A stretch of DNA of 64,000 bases, taken from contig CP065000.1 of NCBI GenBank assembly GCA_016700075.1, positions 2,542,001 through 2,606,000 on the forward strand, read 5' to 3'. The number at the start of each line of letters is the position of its first letter. Position 1 is the stretch's first letter. Both the position numbers and the translations under genes were made by a program. Below are positions 44,123 to 54,300 of this stretch, one piece after another. The notes under the pieces are model-generated. The model was not told the DNA's origin and made no database searches. It saw only the letters and a list, made by a program, of their open reading frames with translations. The stretch is from Acidobacteriota bacterium (GTDB lineage Bacteria; Acidobacteriota; Blastocatellia; Pyrinomonadales; Pyrinomonadaceae).

Positions 44123-45214
44123 GTGCGGATACTCCAGATCTCATCTGCAACCTCTTTCGGCGGCGGCGAACGCCATTTCGTCGAGCTGTGCCGCGGGCTT
44201 GACGCTCTCGGCCACGAGGTTTATGTTGCTCTTCGTCCTTCCTGCGAATGGACCGCGAGGCTCGATTTTCTGCCTGCAGACCGTTTTCTTTACGTATCGA
44301 TCCGCAATTCTTTCGGGATGATCTCCGCGAAAAAGATCGCCCGCTTTGCGTCGCAGCATTCCATCGACATCATCCATGCGCATCTCGGCCGCGACTACAT
44401 AACGGCGAGCATCGCCGCCCGTACGGTGCAAAATATCAAGCTCGTCCTGACGCGGCATGTGATGTTTCCGATGAAATCCTATCACCGCATCGCTCTGTCC
44501 AATGTAGATGCCGCGATAGGCGTTTCACCTGCCGTGACGGAAAGGCTGAGGATGACGTTCCGCTACGACCGCGTTCACACCATCTCGAACGGCGTAGCCT
44601 TTGGCGGCCTGTCCGGCAATGAGAACATCGGCGCCGAATTTCGCGAACTTCATTCCATCCCGAACGACGCTGTCATGATTACGACGCTCGGTGAGCTAAA
44701 GCTGCAAAAGGGCCAACGCGACTTTGTCCTGGCGGCGAACGAGATCGCGAAACGTCATCCTGAATGTTTTTTTGTGATGGCGGGCGAGGATAATTCGCTG
44801 GACAAACGTTTTCGCCGCGAACTGAAACGCATTGTCCGCGTTTTCGGCCTCGACGAACGCTTCCTGTGGCTGGGCTGGCTCGACGACATCGCCCCGCTGA
44901 TGTCGGCGTCGGATATTTTTGTTTCGCCTTCGCATTCTGAGAGTTTCGGGCTCGCTATTCTCGACGCGATGGCGGCCGCCCGTGCTGTCGTCGCCACTGA
45001 GACCGACGGAGCAAAAGAACTCCTCGGCGGCATCACCGAGCTTGCACGCATACGCGACCCCATCGACCTTGCCGCAAAGATCGATCCGCTTATCGGCGAC
45101 GCCGAAAAACGGGCATCTTTGGGCCGCGAACTGCGCGTCTCAGCGGTCGAGCGTTTCGGCATCGAAAAGATGATAGCCGCGACCGACAAGCTGTATCGAG
45201 ATCTCGTAAAATGA
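44123..45214 (+). CDS. Glycosyltransferase family 4 protein
   Basis: 363 residues starting at a GTG (44123). An in-frame upstream GTG lies inside the previous terminator, and an ATG at 44099 lies before the -10 box, so both are less likely. The start MRILQISSATSFGGGERHFVEL is that of a GT-B enzyme. The nucleotide-sugar site appears as SPSHSESFGLAILDAMAAARAVVAT with the catalytic E-x7-E pattern. It probably transfers a sugar to a lipid or polysaccharide acceptor; donor and acceptor are unknown. I considered BshA, but its N-terminal signature is absent. Confidence 0.85.
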   Translation: MRILQISSATSFGGGERHFVELCRGLDALGHEVYVALRPSCEWTARLDFLPADRFLYVSIRNSFGMISAKKIARFASQHSIDIIHAHLGRDYITASIAARTVQNIKLVLTRHVMFPMKSYHRIALSNVDAAIGVSPAVTERLRMTFRYDRVHTISNGVAFGGLSGNENIGAEFRELHSIPNDAVMITTLGELKLQKGQRDFVLAANEIAKRHPECFFVMAGEDNSLDKRFRRELKRIVRVFGLDERFLWLGWLDDIAPLMSASDIFVSPSHSESFGLAILDAMAAARAVVATETDGAKELLGGITELARIRDPIDLAAKIDPLIGDAEKRASLGRELRVSAVERFGIEKMIAATDKLYRDLVK

Positions 45215-45263
45215 ATCGATATTTACCTTGCCGAGCATACGTTCAAGGGGTATCTTATTGTCT

Positions 45264-46568
45264 ATGCGGCGGTTATTATTTTTCTTCCTCGCGGCTATGG
45301 TGTCTTTACTGAACGTGTCGGCGCAGACGCCCGAGGATATCGCGGCGGACTGGGAAGCCGCCCGAATTTCTACCGTTTTCCCGTCGGACACGCGTCATTC
45401 AGATGTGAAGCGCTATCTGGACGAACTTCGAAAACTCGGAATAAAGGTCGAACAGGTCGGACTGTCGAACGCCAACCGCGAGATCTATCAGATGGAGTGG
45501 GGCACCGGCCCGCTGAAGGTCTTTATGTGGTCGCAGATGCACGGCGATGAGCCGACAGCGACGCCCGCCCTGATGGACCTCTTCGCGTTTCTGCAAAAGA
45601 ATGGCGCCCGTTCGGACGTCAAGCTCATTTCCGAGAAAATGACCATCCGGGCCGTTCCGATGCTCAATCCTGACGGAGCAGAGTTGTTCATTCGGCGCAA
45701 TCTTCAGGGCATCGATATCAACCGCGATGCACTGAACCTCGCCACGCCGGAGGCAAGGATATTGAAACGTCTGCGTGACGACTGGAACCCCGCGATCGGC
45801 TTTAACCTGCACAACCAGCAGGAACTTACCGCCGCCGGAAATGTACCGCGTCAGGCTGCGATATCGTTCCTGGTGGTTTACGGCGATCCCGACAAGACAA
45901 CGAGCCCAGGCCAGGAACGCAATCTTCGTCTCGCATCGGCCATGACGCGTGCTCTTCAGCGTTTTATTCCGGGCCACATCGGCCGCTATTCCGACGAATG
46001 GACGCCGACGGCTTTCGGCGACAACTTTTCAGCGTGGGGAACGCCGACGATATTGATAGAGACAGGCGGACTTCACGGCCGTGATGAGATGTTCTTGGTT
46101 AAAATGAATTTCGTTGCGTTCATTACCGCTCTCAACGCCCTCGCCACCGGCAGCGAAGCGAACGAAAGCACGACGCCGTATCTTGCCTTGCCGCTTAACG
46201 GCTCCGGAATTCTGGCGCACGTCATATTCCGCAATGCTATTGTCGTTAACGCCGGCAAACCTACGAACGGCGAGTCCGTTATCGTCGCTATTCGTCAGAG
46301 GCGGCGTGCAAGCTTTGCACAGGCGTTTCTTATCACATCGGTCGCACGCGATACTCGGCTCGTCGGACTCAGCGAATATAACGCCGCAGGCTATTACATC
46401 GTCCAGCGTTTCGGGCGGCTCCGCGAAAGCGAACTTGCCGAATTCTATTTCTACAAAATGGGCCGTGTTATTGATTGGACATCTCCCGATCTGGAGAAGG
46501 AATTTCCGCCCGATGCGGTATTTTCCGGCGGCAAATTCATTAAAGGAAGCCTGCCCGCCATCAGATGA
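45264..46568 (+). CDS. Secreted M14-family zinc carboxypeptidase
   Basis: 434 residues from the ATG at 45264, which gives a clean signal peptide (LLFFFLAAMVSLLNVSA); TTG codons at 45228 and 45258 are alternatives. Zinc ligands are H93-G-D-E96 and H183 in FNLHNQQ, with MLNPDGAE and DINRD typical of the family, and the catalytic Glu265 in LIETGG. It is predicted to trim C-terminal residues from peptides or muropeptides outside the cytoplasm. A second, ~130-residue C-terminal domain is beta-rich. recN follows 12 nt downstream. Confidence 0.88.
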   Translation: MRRLLFFFLAAMVSLLNVSAQTPEDIAADWEAARISTVFPSDTRHSDVKRYLDELRKLGIKVEQVGLSNANREIYQMEWGTGPLKVFMWSQMHGDEPTATPALMDLFAFLQKNGARSDVKLISEKMTIRAVPMLNPDGAELFIRRNLQGIDINRDALNLATPEARILKRLRDDWNPAIGFNLHNQQELTAAGNVPRQAAISFLVVYGDPDKTTSPGQERNLRLASAMTRALQRFIPGHIGRYSDEWTPTAFGDNFSAWGTPTILIETGGLHGRDEMFLVKMNFVAFITALNALATGSEANESTTPYLALPLNGSGILAHVIFRNAIVVNAGKPTNGESVIVAIRQRRRASFAQAFLITSVARDTRLVGLSEYNAAGYYIVQRFGRLRESELAEFYFYKMGRVIDWTSPDLEKEFPPDAVFSGGKFIKGSLPAIR

Positions 46569-46580
46569 TATCCCTGTAAG

Positions 46581-48254
46581 ATGTTGAGACTGCTGCAGAT
46601 ACGCAATATCGCACTGATCGACGAGCTCGTTGTTGAGTTCGGGCCCGGGCTAAATATGCTCACGGGCGAGACAGGCTCAGGAAAGTCGATCATTGTTGAT
46701 TCGTTGGGTGCATTGACCGGCGGACGAGTAACTGCGGACATCATCAAGCAGGGAAGCGAAACCGCCTCGATCGAAGGTGCGTTCAACGTGAGCGATGATG
46801 CGCCGTTGTTTCAATTGCTCGCCGAAAGCGGCGTCGATGCCGAGACCGGCGACGAGATCATCATCCGCCGCGAACTTTCGGCCGCCGGGCGAAACCGCAT
46901 CTTTCTCAACGGCCAATTGATCACCCAAAACCTGCTCCGTCGCGTCGGCATGTTTCTCGTCGATATTCACGGCCAGGGCGAGCAGGCAGACATCTACGAC
47001 GCCTCGCGGCATCTGGATATGCTCGATGCATACGCCGGTACGGCCGAATTCATAGGCAAAGTCGCGGCCGCCTATTCCGAATATGCTGCCGTTGAGGCCG
47101 AACTCGCAGATCTTCGCCGCGACGACGCCGAAAAACTGCAGATGCTCGACGTTCTGCGTTTTCAGGCGGACGAGATCTCGCGTGCCGAACTTCGCAAAGG
47201 CGAGGAAGATGAACTCGAAGCGGAGAAGCGTCGTCTTCTGAACGTCGAAAAACTGACCACGCTCAGCAGCGAGGCGCTTTCGCTGCTCTACGAGGACGAC
47301 GCTTCGGCAAGCTCCGCGATCGAGCGTGCACGCCGAAATGTCGAGGAACTTGCATCGTTCGAAGACCGTTTCGCGGGCTATCTCGAAGGCCTCGAGACGG
47401 CTCGTTCGGTGATCGACGACCTCGCGTCGGAGCTTCGCGGCATGGCGACGCATCTCGAATTTTCGCCCGAACGCCTCGAAGAGATCGAGACGCGGCTCGC
47501 CGAAATATCGCGGCTAAAACGAAAATACGGCGGGTCGGTCGAGGCCGTGCTCGAACATTTCGACGTCATCAAGATCCGTCTTGAAGGCTTCGACAATTCG
47601 GATCTTCGCGAGCGGGAACTCAACCTCCGGCTCGAGACGCTGCGTGCGGAGTATGACGCGGCTGCCGCCGAACTCAGCCGCGAACGGAAAAAGGCCGCAA
47701 AGAAACTGGAGGCCGATGTCGTAAAGGCACTCGCCGATGTCGCACTCGAAAAGGCGCGTTTCGAGGTGCGTTTTGACGAAAATGACGTCGAGTTTCGTTC
47801 GGCGAAAGGCACGGACCGCGTCGAATTCTACTTTTCCGCGAATCCCGGCGAGGCCGTGCGACCGCTCGTCAGGGTCGCGTCCGGCGGCGAAGCGTCGCGT
47901 CTGATGCTGACGCTGAAAACCGTCATCGGTGCGTCGAAACGTGCCAAAACGGCCGTTTTTGACGAGGTCGATTCGGGTATTGGCGGACGAGTTGCTGAGG
48001 CCGTTGGGAGAAAGCTGCGTTCGCTGTCCGCGTCGGCACAGGTGCTGTGCGTGACGCATCAGCCGCAGATCGCATCACTCGCTGACCGGCATTTCGTTGT
48101 CGAAAAAGAGGTCAAATCCGGCAGCACGAGTATCGGTGTTCGATCCCTTTCACCGGAAGAACAAGTTGAAGAGATCGCACGCATGCTCGCCGGCGAACGC
48201 GTGACAGACGAAGCACGCGAAAACGCCAAGGCAATGCTCGCGTCTGCAAAATAA
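46581..48254 (+). CDS. recN: DNA repair protein RecN
   Basis: 557 residues, the usual length. RecN is an SMC-like ATPase acting early in double-strand break repair. Walker A is G29-E-T-G-S-G-K35-S, with the N-terminal MLRLLQIRNIALIDEL as in the family. A long coiled coil spans about 150-370. The ABC signature VASGGEASRLMLTLK and Walker B TAVFDEVDSGIGG are near the C-terminus. It may share a transcript with the carboxypeptidase gene. Confidence 0.96.
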   Translation: MLRLLQIRNIALIDELVVEFGPGLNMLTGETGSGKSIIVDSLGALTGGRVTADIIKQGSETASIEGAFNVSDDAPLFQLLAESGVDAETGDEIIIRRELSAAGRNRIFLNGQLITQNLLRRVGMFLVDIHGQGEQADIYDASRHLDMLDAYAGTAEFIGKVAAAYSEYAAVEAELADLRRDDAEKLQMLDVLRFQADEISRAELRKGEEDELEAEKRRLLNVEKLTTLSSEALSLLYEDDASASSAIERARRNVEELASFEDRFAGYLEGLETARSVIDDLASELRGMATHLEFSPERLEEIETRLAEISRLKRKYGGSVEAVLEHFDVIKIRLEGFDNSDLRERELNLRLETLRAEYDAAAAELSRERKKAAKKLEADVVKALADVALEKARFEVRFDENDVEFRSAKGTDRVEFYFSANPGEAVRPLVRVASGGEASRLMLTLKTVIGASKRAKTAVFDEVDSGIGGRVAEAVGRKLRSLSASAQVLCVTHQPQIASLADRHFVVEKEVKSGSTSIGVRSLSPEEQVEEIARMLAGERVTDEARENAKAMLASAK

Positions 48255-48261
48255 GGATCGA

Positions 48262-48339
48262 AACCACCGATGAACTCAGATCAACACCGATGCCTGAATT
48301 CTGCTGACCATCTGTGTGCATTTGTGTTGATCTGTGGTT
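48262..48339. repeat. Imperfect inverted-repeat element
   Basis: The 31-bp left arm (48262-48292) matches the reverse complement of 48309-48339 at 24 of 31 positions. Each arm carries GAT-type pentamers at a ~10-bp period. It resembles the element at 33831-33920 and the one-sided ATCTGTGG-rich stretch at about 22810-22836. It fills most of the recN-asparaginase gap. Confidence 0.6.
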
Positions 48340-48349
48340 AACTTTTTCT

Positions 48350-49384
48350 ATGCCTTCACAGGTCATTGCAAATGTCATTCGCGGCGAGACGGTCGAATCC
48401 GTCCACCGCGGCCACGTCATCGTCCTCGGCGGCGACGGCGAGGTGATGTTCTCGCTCGGCGATCCAAAGACCGTCACCTATTTCCGGTCGGCCGCCAAAC
48501 CGCTGCAGGCACTTCCATTTGTCGCAAGCGGTGCGGCTGATGAATTCGGGTTTTCAGAAGAAGAGATCGCGTTGGCGTGTGCATCGCATTCCGGCGAACA
48601 GCGGCACGTTCGCGTTGCTGAATTGATGCTCGAGCGTATCGGCCTGACCGAAGCTCACCTTCGCTGCGGCGCTCATTTGCCGTTCTATGAAAAAGAGGCC
48701 GAGCGAATGCAGCGTGCGAACGAGTATCCGACGCAGCTTCACAACAACTGCTCAGGCAAACATGCCGCGATGCTGGCGACCGCAAAATTCACCGGGGCAG
48801 AGATCGCGGACTACGATTCGGTCGAAAATCCGGTGCAGCAGGAGATATTGCGAGTTATCTCCGTCTTTGCGGAATTGCCTGAGGACAAGATCGCCATAGG
48901 CATCGACGGCTGTGCGGCGCCGAATTTTTCGATGCCGCTTGCCGCGATGGCGAAGAGCTTTCTGAATCTCATTTCGCCGCCCGACGGCATCGATACGAAA
49001 TATCGTGAAGCCGCATCGCGGGTCGTGTCCGCAATGAAAAACAATCCCGAGCTTGTCGGCGGTACTGATCGGCTCGATTCGATGCTGATGCATGCCGCCG
49101 AAGGACGCATCATTTCAAAGGTTGGTGCCGAAGGCGTATGGCTTTGCGGCGTTCTGCCAAGCGATAAGCATCCGAATAGCCTCGCCATCGCCCTTAAGGT
49201 CGAGGACGGCGACGACCGCCGAGCCCGGCCCGTCACCGCGGTTGCGTTGCTAAAACACCTTGGCGTACTTTCGTCTGACGCACTTGCCGAACTTTCGCCA
49301 ATGCCGATCAAGAACCGCCGCGGCGACGTGGTCGGCCGCGTCGTCTCCATGGCAACTGTAACCGTTGATAAGAAACAAAGATAG
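48350..49384 (+). CDS. Type II-like (thermolabile, Rhizobium-type) L-asparaginase
   Basis: 344 residues from the ATG at 48350. The family of Rhizobium etli-type asparaginases is recognised by YFRS47AAK50PLQALP, in which the Ser-x-x-Lys pair forms part of a beta-lactamase-like active site, and by ACASHSGEQRHV, LHNNCSGKHAAML, IGIDGCAAPNF and GTDRLDSMLM. It would hydrolyse asparagine to aspartate and ammonia. There is no signal peptide. It is unrelated in fold to the E. coli AnsA/AnsB enzymes. Confidence 0.88.
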   Translation: MPSQVIANVIRGETVESVHRGHVIVLGGDGEVMFSLGDPKTVTYFRSAAKPLQALPFVASGAADEFGFSEEEIALACASHSGEQRHVRVAELMLERIGLTEAHLRCGAHLPFYEKEAERMQRANEYPTQLHNNCSGKHAAMLATAKFTGAEIADYDSVENPVQQEILRVISVFAELPEDKIAIGIDGCAAPNFSMPLAAMAKSFLNLISPPDGIDTKYREAASRVVSAMKNNPELVGGTDRLDSMLMHAAEGRIISKVGAEGVWLCGVLPSDKHPNSLAIALKVEDGDDRRARPVTAVALLKHLGVLSSDALAELSPMPIKNRRGDVVGRVVSMATVTVDKKQR

Positions 49385-49393
49385 GCATATACT
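49365..49393 (+). promoter_or_regulatory. Sigma-70-type promoter
   Basis: TTGATA (49365-49370), a 17-nt spacer and TATACT (49388-49393) overlap the end of the asparaginase gene. They place the transcript start near 49400, about 59 nt before the ATG at 49459. Confidence 0.65.
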
Positions 49394-49458
49394 CAGCCGC
49401 GGCAGTGATTATCAGTCGTTATGTTCTCTAAAGTTCTTTAAATAGTTGGTATTTAGTT

Positions 49459-50412
49459 ATGAAAACAATCAGCCCGCTATTACTTATCCTTGTAGGATTG
49501 TCGTTTCCAATACTGGCGCAATCCAAAATCGAATCGAAACAAAAAGTAATCGTTGAAACTAAAGGCGGCGATAAGGTTACAGGTTTATTTATTTCGGGAG
49601 ATTCTAAATCTGTCATCATCGAAGTTTCCGGTGCAAGGGTCACTTTTGACTTGGCGGACTTAACAATTTTGCGTTTTGGTGAAATAGCGACCGCGAAACG
49701 GTTGGTGTTGACAGAACGTCAAGACAGGACGACACCTTATTTTTCTAATCTCTTTGTCGAGTTCGACGACGGTTCTCGAAAGCAACTTGCTGAATATACA
49801 TCTCCATATCGAGGGGCTGAGATGTCGAAAGATTGCCGTTATGTGATATTTAACGAACACGGCGATTGCGACGGAGATGGAGTTGTTACATTAAAGGATG
49901 ACGTCTGGGGATTTATAGTTGCGATCGATGGTAGCAATAAACGACAGTTTGGGACCTTGCCCTTTTCCTTCTCCCCTGATGGAAAGCGAGTCGCCTTTAG
50001 GTCGAAAAGGAGCGGGACCTACGAAGTTTGGACAATCGATGTTAACGGTGGTTCAGAGCATCAGTTAACTACGCAAGCCCGTTGGGCCGGGCATATACAT
50101 TGGTCGCCGGATGGACGCTGGATTGCGTTTTACTCAAATGATGACACTGGTTCGTATGCAGCGGTCGTCAGGCCAGATGGATCCGGTTTCAGGAGAGTTT
50201 CTCCAAACGTGGGTAACGGTTGGGGAATGGACTGGACAGTGGATGGCAAGTTAGTGTTTCCCATCGAGGTCGAGCCTGGAAAGCGTCGAATGCATTCGGT
50301 GAAGCCTGATGGTACTGGCTTGAGGGATATCACGGGAACCACAATTCGAGTTGAAAACCGTCTGCGCTGTGGCTGGCCACAGGAAGACAAGGGCCCACTT
50401 AAAGAGTGGTGA
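49459..50412 (+). CDS. Secreted TolB-like beta-propeller protein
   Basis: 317 residues with a signal peptide ending SFPILAQ. After an Sm-like short beta region (VETKGGDKVTGLFISG), PD40/TolB-type propeller blades appear, such as FSPDGKRVAFRSKRSG, WSPDGRWIAFYSNDD and the DVNGGSEHQLT turn. A Ca-binding-like loop DCDGDGVVTLKDD lies in the middle. Probably a periplasmic protein-binding propeller; partner unknown. Codon use and base composition are visibly more AT-rich than in the neighbours, suggesting more recent acquisition. Confidence 0.75.
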   Translation: MKTISPLLLILVGLSFPILAQSKIESKQKVIVETKGGDKVTGLFISGDSKSVIIEVSGARVTFDLADLTILRFGEIATAKRLVLTERQDRTTPYFSNLFVEFDDGSRKQLAEYTSPYRGAEMSKDCRYVIFNEHGDCDGDGVVTLKDDVWGFIVAIDGSNKRQFGTLPFSFSPDGKRVAFRSKRSGTYEVWTIDVNGGSEHQLTTQARWAGHIHWSPDGRWIAFYSNDDTGSYAAVVRPDGSGFRRVSPNVGNGWGMDWTVDGKLVFPIEVEPGKRRMHSVKPDGTGLRDITGTTIRVENRLRCGWPQEDKGPLKEW

Positions 50413-50594
50413 CGTTTCGGCGAAGAGAGTTAGCTGGGCGGCACAACATCTTAGAGACCTCTCATAAGCGTTCTATCCAGCCACAGGTTCCCCAGTTTTT
50501 CCCGAATGCTTTCGGAATGTATGTTTTCGTGCAGGCCTATGAGATCGAAAGGTATAGATCTCGGTTTCAGCAAACTATTCTCCACTTAAGGTGG

Positions 50595-51023
50595 TTAAGT
50601 TTGGAGTGGATTAATGGTTCGCAAGTTCTGAAACCTCGAAAAATCAAGGTCGGTCGTTGCGACTGTTGCTCCACAAGAGACGGCCATAGAGGCAATATGC
50701 GCGTCCATGACAAGATTCCCGGTTGCTTGGGTTTCGGTAAGCATCCTTGCAAAAAGCGGCCAGTTTCTTGTACCAAAAGAAACCAAATGAGTGTTTTCAC
50801 GATCGAGCCAATCGCTTACAACTTGAACGGCTTCAGACAGCGGTGCCGGGTTCCGTAAAATGCTCGGATGAGTCAAGATGCGAACGAATCCGGTAATTGT
50901 TTGCCACGAAAAGAAAACTTCTTTCTCGGAAAGCGTTTCCTCTAGCCATAGCTTAGCTTCGGTATGCAACGGGCTGTTCCGATCGTAGGCGTACAGCAAC
51001 ATGTTGACGTCGGGAAAGATCAT
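50595..51023 (-). CDS. PIN-domain toxin (VapC-like)
   Basis: 142 residues. The PIN ribonuclease fold is shown by PDVNMLLYAYD (Asp5, Asn7), VMDAHIAS with an acidic residue, and TTDLDF near the end. The pattern WQTITGFVRILTHP fits the VapC subgroup that carries a Gly-Phe-Arg segment in place of the usual second acidic position. It would cleave RNA, probably tRNA or mRNA, when free of antitoxin. Its ATG overlaps the antitoxin stop (ATGA), the standard coupling of such modules. Confidence 0.85.
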   Translation of the reverse strand: MIFPDVNMLLYAYDRNSPLHTEAKLWLEETLSEKEVFFSWQTITGFVRILTHPSILRNPAPLSEAVQVVSDWLDRENTHLVSFGTRNWPLFARMLTETQATGNLVMDAHIASMAVSCGATVATTDLDFSRFQNLRTINPLQT

Positions 51024-51271
51024 CGGCGGTTCGGTCCTTCGACTATATCAAGCAGTTCTTCAATATTGTCGTAGCTAAGTCCTTCGCGAAGTCCGAGATT
51101 AAAGGGCTTAACTACAAAGCGCTTATGTTTACGAGTCTTAGTTACAGGAGCCTTAAGGCCTTGCCTCAGGACATCGTTTACGATCTCCTTAAACGAACGT
51201 TCCGGCTCAGCATTCTGGATTCTTCGAAGACCAAACTCAACGTCCTCATCAATGGTCAGCGTCGTTCTCAT
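51020..51271 (-). CDS. Ribbon-helix-helix antitoxin (VapB-like)
   Basis: 83 residues from the ATG at 51271. MRTTLTIDEDVEFGLR is a ribbon-helix-helix DNA-binding strand and helix, and SFKEIVNDVLRQGL the second helix. The C-terminal KPFNLGLREGLSYDNIEELLD is the likely toxin-binding arm. It should repress its own promoter, and two palindromes cover the -10 box and start codon. It is the first gene of the pair with the PIN toxin. Confidence 0.85.
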   Translation of the reverse strand: MRTTLTIDEDVEFGLRRIQNAEPERSFKEIVNDVLRQGLKAPVTKTRKHKRFVVKPFNLGLREGLSYDNIEELLDIVEGPNRR

Positions 51272-51295
51272 AATATGAGCATTATACGATATAAT
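51267..51295 (-). promoter_or_regulatory. Antitoxin promoter with two operator-like palindromes
   Basis: ATTATA-CGA-TATAAT (51281-51295) is a perfect palindrome whose left half is the minus-strand -10 box TATAAT (51286-51281), 9 nt from the antitoxin ATG. CTCATA-A-TATGAG (51267-51279) is a second perfect palindrome that spans the start codon. No Shine-Dalgarno is present. This suits autoregulation by the RHH antitoxin. Confidence 0.6.
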
Positions 51296-51351
51296 CATCC
51301 AAGAGACAACATCAAACCATCAGATTATTGATGCCGTGATGTCAAAATGAC

Positions 51352-54300
51352 TCATTGTCCATGCTTCAGGTTTTTAAATTCATCTTTCCCAAACACGCGA
51401 TCAAGCCATAGGTTCGTTAATTTCTCCTGAACGCTGTTCGCTTTTAGGCGGTCGTTCAGGTTCTTGAAATCGACGAAATCGAGGTGCTGATCCTGGTTAA
51501 AGCACGAGAAAACGAAGAATTCTTCGCCGGTGTGCGGGTTGACGTGGCGTTGGAGACACTGTGCGCAGACCTCTTTCATCATGCACTGCATCGGCGAGTT
51601 GATCGATCCGATGGCAACGTGGCCTTCTTTCAGGAACGGTTTTAGAACAGTGTGGCGAGCCTCGCGGACGCCGTTCATCATACGGTCGGAGCCGATAGCG
51701 ATGATACGGTCGATCTCGTGCAGCCTGACGTGCTGTTCGCCCATGTTTCCCTGAGCGTAGGCGACCATCGCTTCGACGATATTGCCGCGGTGATGCGCGT
51801 CCTGAGGGCGATGCGGTTCGATGAAATCGCCCGCGTCGGTCGCCCATATCACCTGATCGGTCGCGTTCTCTATCTCTTCGCGTTTGAAAAGGTCCGCGCT
51901 GTTTTTATAGCCCGCAAAATAGACGACCTTGTTGTTCTTGGCGCGCAACGCTCTCGCGATCGAGAACAGCACGGCATTGCCCAGTCCGCCGCCTGCCAGC
52001 AGAACGGTCTCGTTCTCCGGTATCTCGGTCGGCGTGCCGGTCGGACCCATCACGAGAACTTCCTCGCCCTCTTTCAGAAGCGAACACAGCCGAGACGACG
52101 TGCCCATCTCAAGCACGATCATCGAAAGCAGGCCGGCTTCTTCATCGACCCACGCGCCTGTCAGCGCGAGGCCCTCCATCATCAGTCGAGTGCCGTCAAC
52201 TATCGGTGCCTGCGTTTCAAAATTCTGGAGGCGATAGAATTGCCCCGGCTCGAATTTACGCGCCTGCAGCGGAGCCTTTACGATGACGTCAACAATCGTC
52301 GGCGTTAGGCGTTCGACCTTGACGACATACGCACGGAGCTGTTCGTCGAGCTTCGCAGTGAGGTCGCTGAAAGTGTCGGGCCGCAGGCCGCCGGCCTGCA
52401 TTTCCGAAACAGGCAAGCTGGCAGTCTGCGCCCCGTCAAACAGCTCGACGACCCTCGTATAGCCATGCTTTGCCGATGCCATCGCCTTGACGACGTTGCC
52501 GGCATATTGCGGATGGTTGTCGCCGTAGTACGAGATGAATTTGCCGTCGTGTTCATACGATGTGAAAAAGCCCGCCTCGCCTTTCACGGCCTCTTCCAGA
52601 TGGAATTTGCCGTCGCCGTTCTTCACGGCTTTGAAGGGTTTAAAGAACTGCCGCCATTCGTCGAGCTGGAAAGTTCCCGGCTTTTCCTTTTCGTAGACCA
52701 CGTTCGGCGAAGTGCCGGCCGCGACACAGACCGTGCGCGCCGGGAATTCGTGTATCTCGCCTGAATTGTTGAATTTACCCGTTTCGGCGTCAAAATTCAC
52801 TGCCTCGAATTTTATCGCTTTTACCGCGCCGTATTCGTCCGGCACGGCTTCGGTCGGCGACATCAGTTCGACGATGTTTATGCCTTCTTCCAGAGCCTTC
52901 TGCACCTCTTCGTGGTTGAGCCTGTATGCAGGGCTGTCCTGCAGCCGCTTGCGGTAAACCAGCGAAACGCCGCCCCATGAACGCACCAGCGACACGAGAT
53001 CGGGCGATTCGCCCGCGGCCGCAGCACGCGTTTTTTCAGCACGGACGGCATGGCCGTGTTCGAGGAATTCTTTCAGCACGCCGCGTTCTTCTTCGTCGAA
53101 CGCCGCCATCGCGGCCTCTTCGCCGAATTCTGCAACGACGTCCTCATACTTATCGAGTATCTTTTCGACCTGCACCGGATAATACGCGAAAAGTTCTGTT
53201 GCAGTGTCGATGCCGGTCAATCCGCCGCCGATCACAACGGCCGGAAGCCGAACCTGCAGATTCGACAGGGTATCTCGTTTGAATGCACCCGTAAGCTGCA
53301 GTGCCATCAGAAAATCCGAAGCCTGCCGAATGCCGCGGATAAGGTTGTTCTTCATCGGAACGATGGTCGGGCGTCCGGCACCCGTTGCGATGGCGATGTG
53401 GTCAAATCCGAATTCCCACGCGTCCTCTATCGTCACCGTGCCGCCGAAACGCACGCCGCCGTAGGCACGGAAATTTTTCCGCCGCTGCAGCATGAGCTGC
53501 ACCATCGTCAGAAAATTTTTGTCCCAGCGGACCGTAATGCCGTATTCCGAAACGCCGCCAAAGCCGGACAATATCCGTTCGTCGAGTTCTTCGGTGATGT
53601 CGGAAAGGAGCTTGACCGGTTTCGGACACGTTTGGCCGAGGTTTCCTGTCCATTCCGCGGGCAACGGCTCGATCTTTAGCCCGTCGATGCCGACGACGCC
53701 GAAACCTTCATTCACCAGATAATGAGCGAGCGTGTATCCGGCAGGCCCGAGGCCGACGACCATCACATTCTTGCCGTTGTAGGGAAGTGCGTACGGCCGC
53801 TTTGCGTTCAGCGGGTTCCAACGCGTCAGCAGGCTGTATATCTCGAAACCGTACGGCAGGTTCAGCACGTCTGTGAGCGACGCCGTCTCTGCAAGAGGTA
53901 TGTTCACGGGCTCCTGCTTTTGGAAAATGCAGCCCTTCATACAGTCGTTGCAGATACGGTGGCCGGTGCCCGCGCACATAGGATTATCGACTGTGATGAT
54001 GGCAAGTGAGCCGATCGGGTCGCCCTGCTTTTTGAGCACGTGCATTTCCGAAATGCGCTCGTCCAGCGGGCAGCCTTCCGTCTTGATGCCGAGCGGATTG
54101 CGTTTCGCGGTGCCGTCCGGCTCACGTAGGCCCGTCGAACACGCATCCTTTTCGCGCTCGTGACAGATCATGCAGTAATCGATCTCGTACAGAGCGTCGC
54201 GCATTGTGCCGCGGTCGTCCGTCAGTTTGAAACCGACGCGGTGGCGAATATCCTCGTCGCGGCCGCGCATTATATTGTGCAGCTTCGGTTCGGGATGTAT

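Noticed and set aside
44123..45214. The glycosyltransferase as BshA, partner of BshB1
   Set aside because: BshA has a characteristic N-terminus and conserved motifs not seen here, and the gene is 20 kb from bshB1.
50406..50858. A 150-codon plus-strand frame opposite the PIN toxin
   Set aside because: The minus-strand PIN motifs and coupled antitoxin are clear, and the plus-strand product is featureless.
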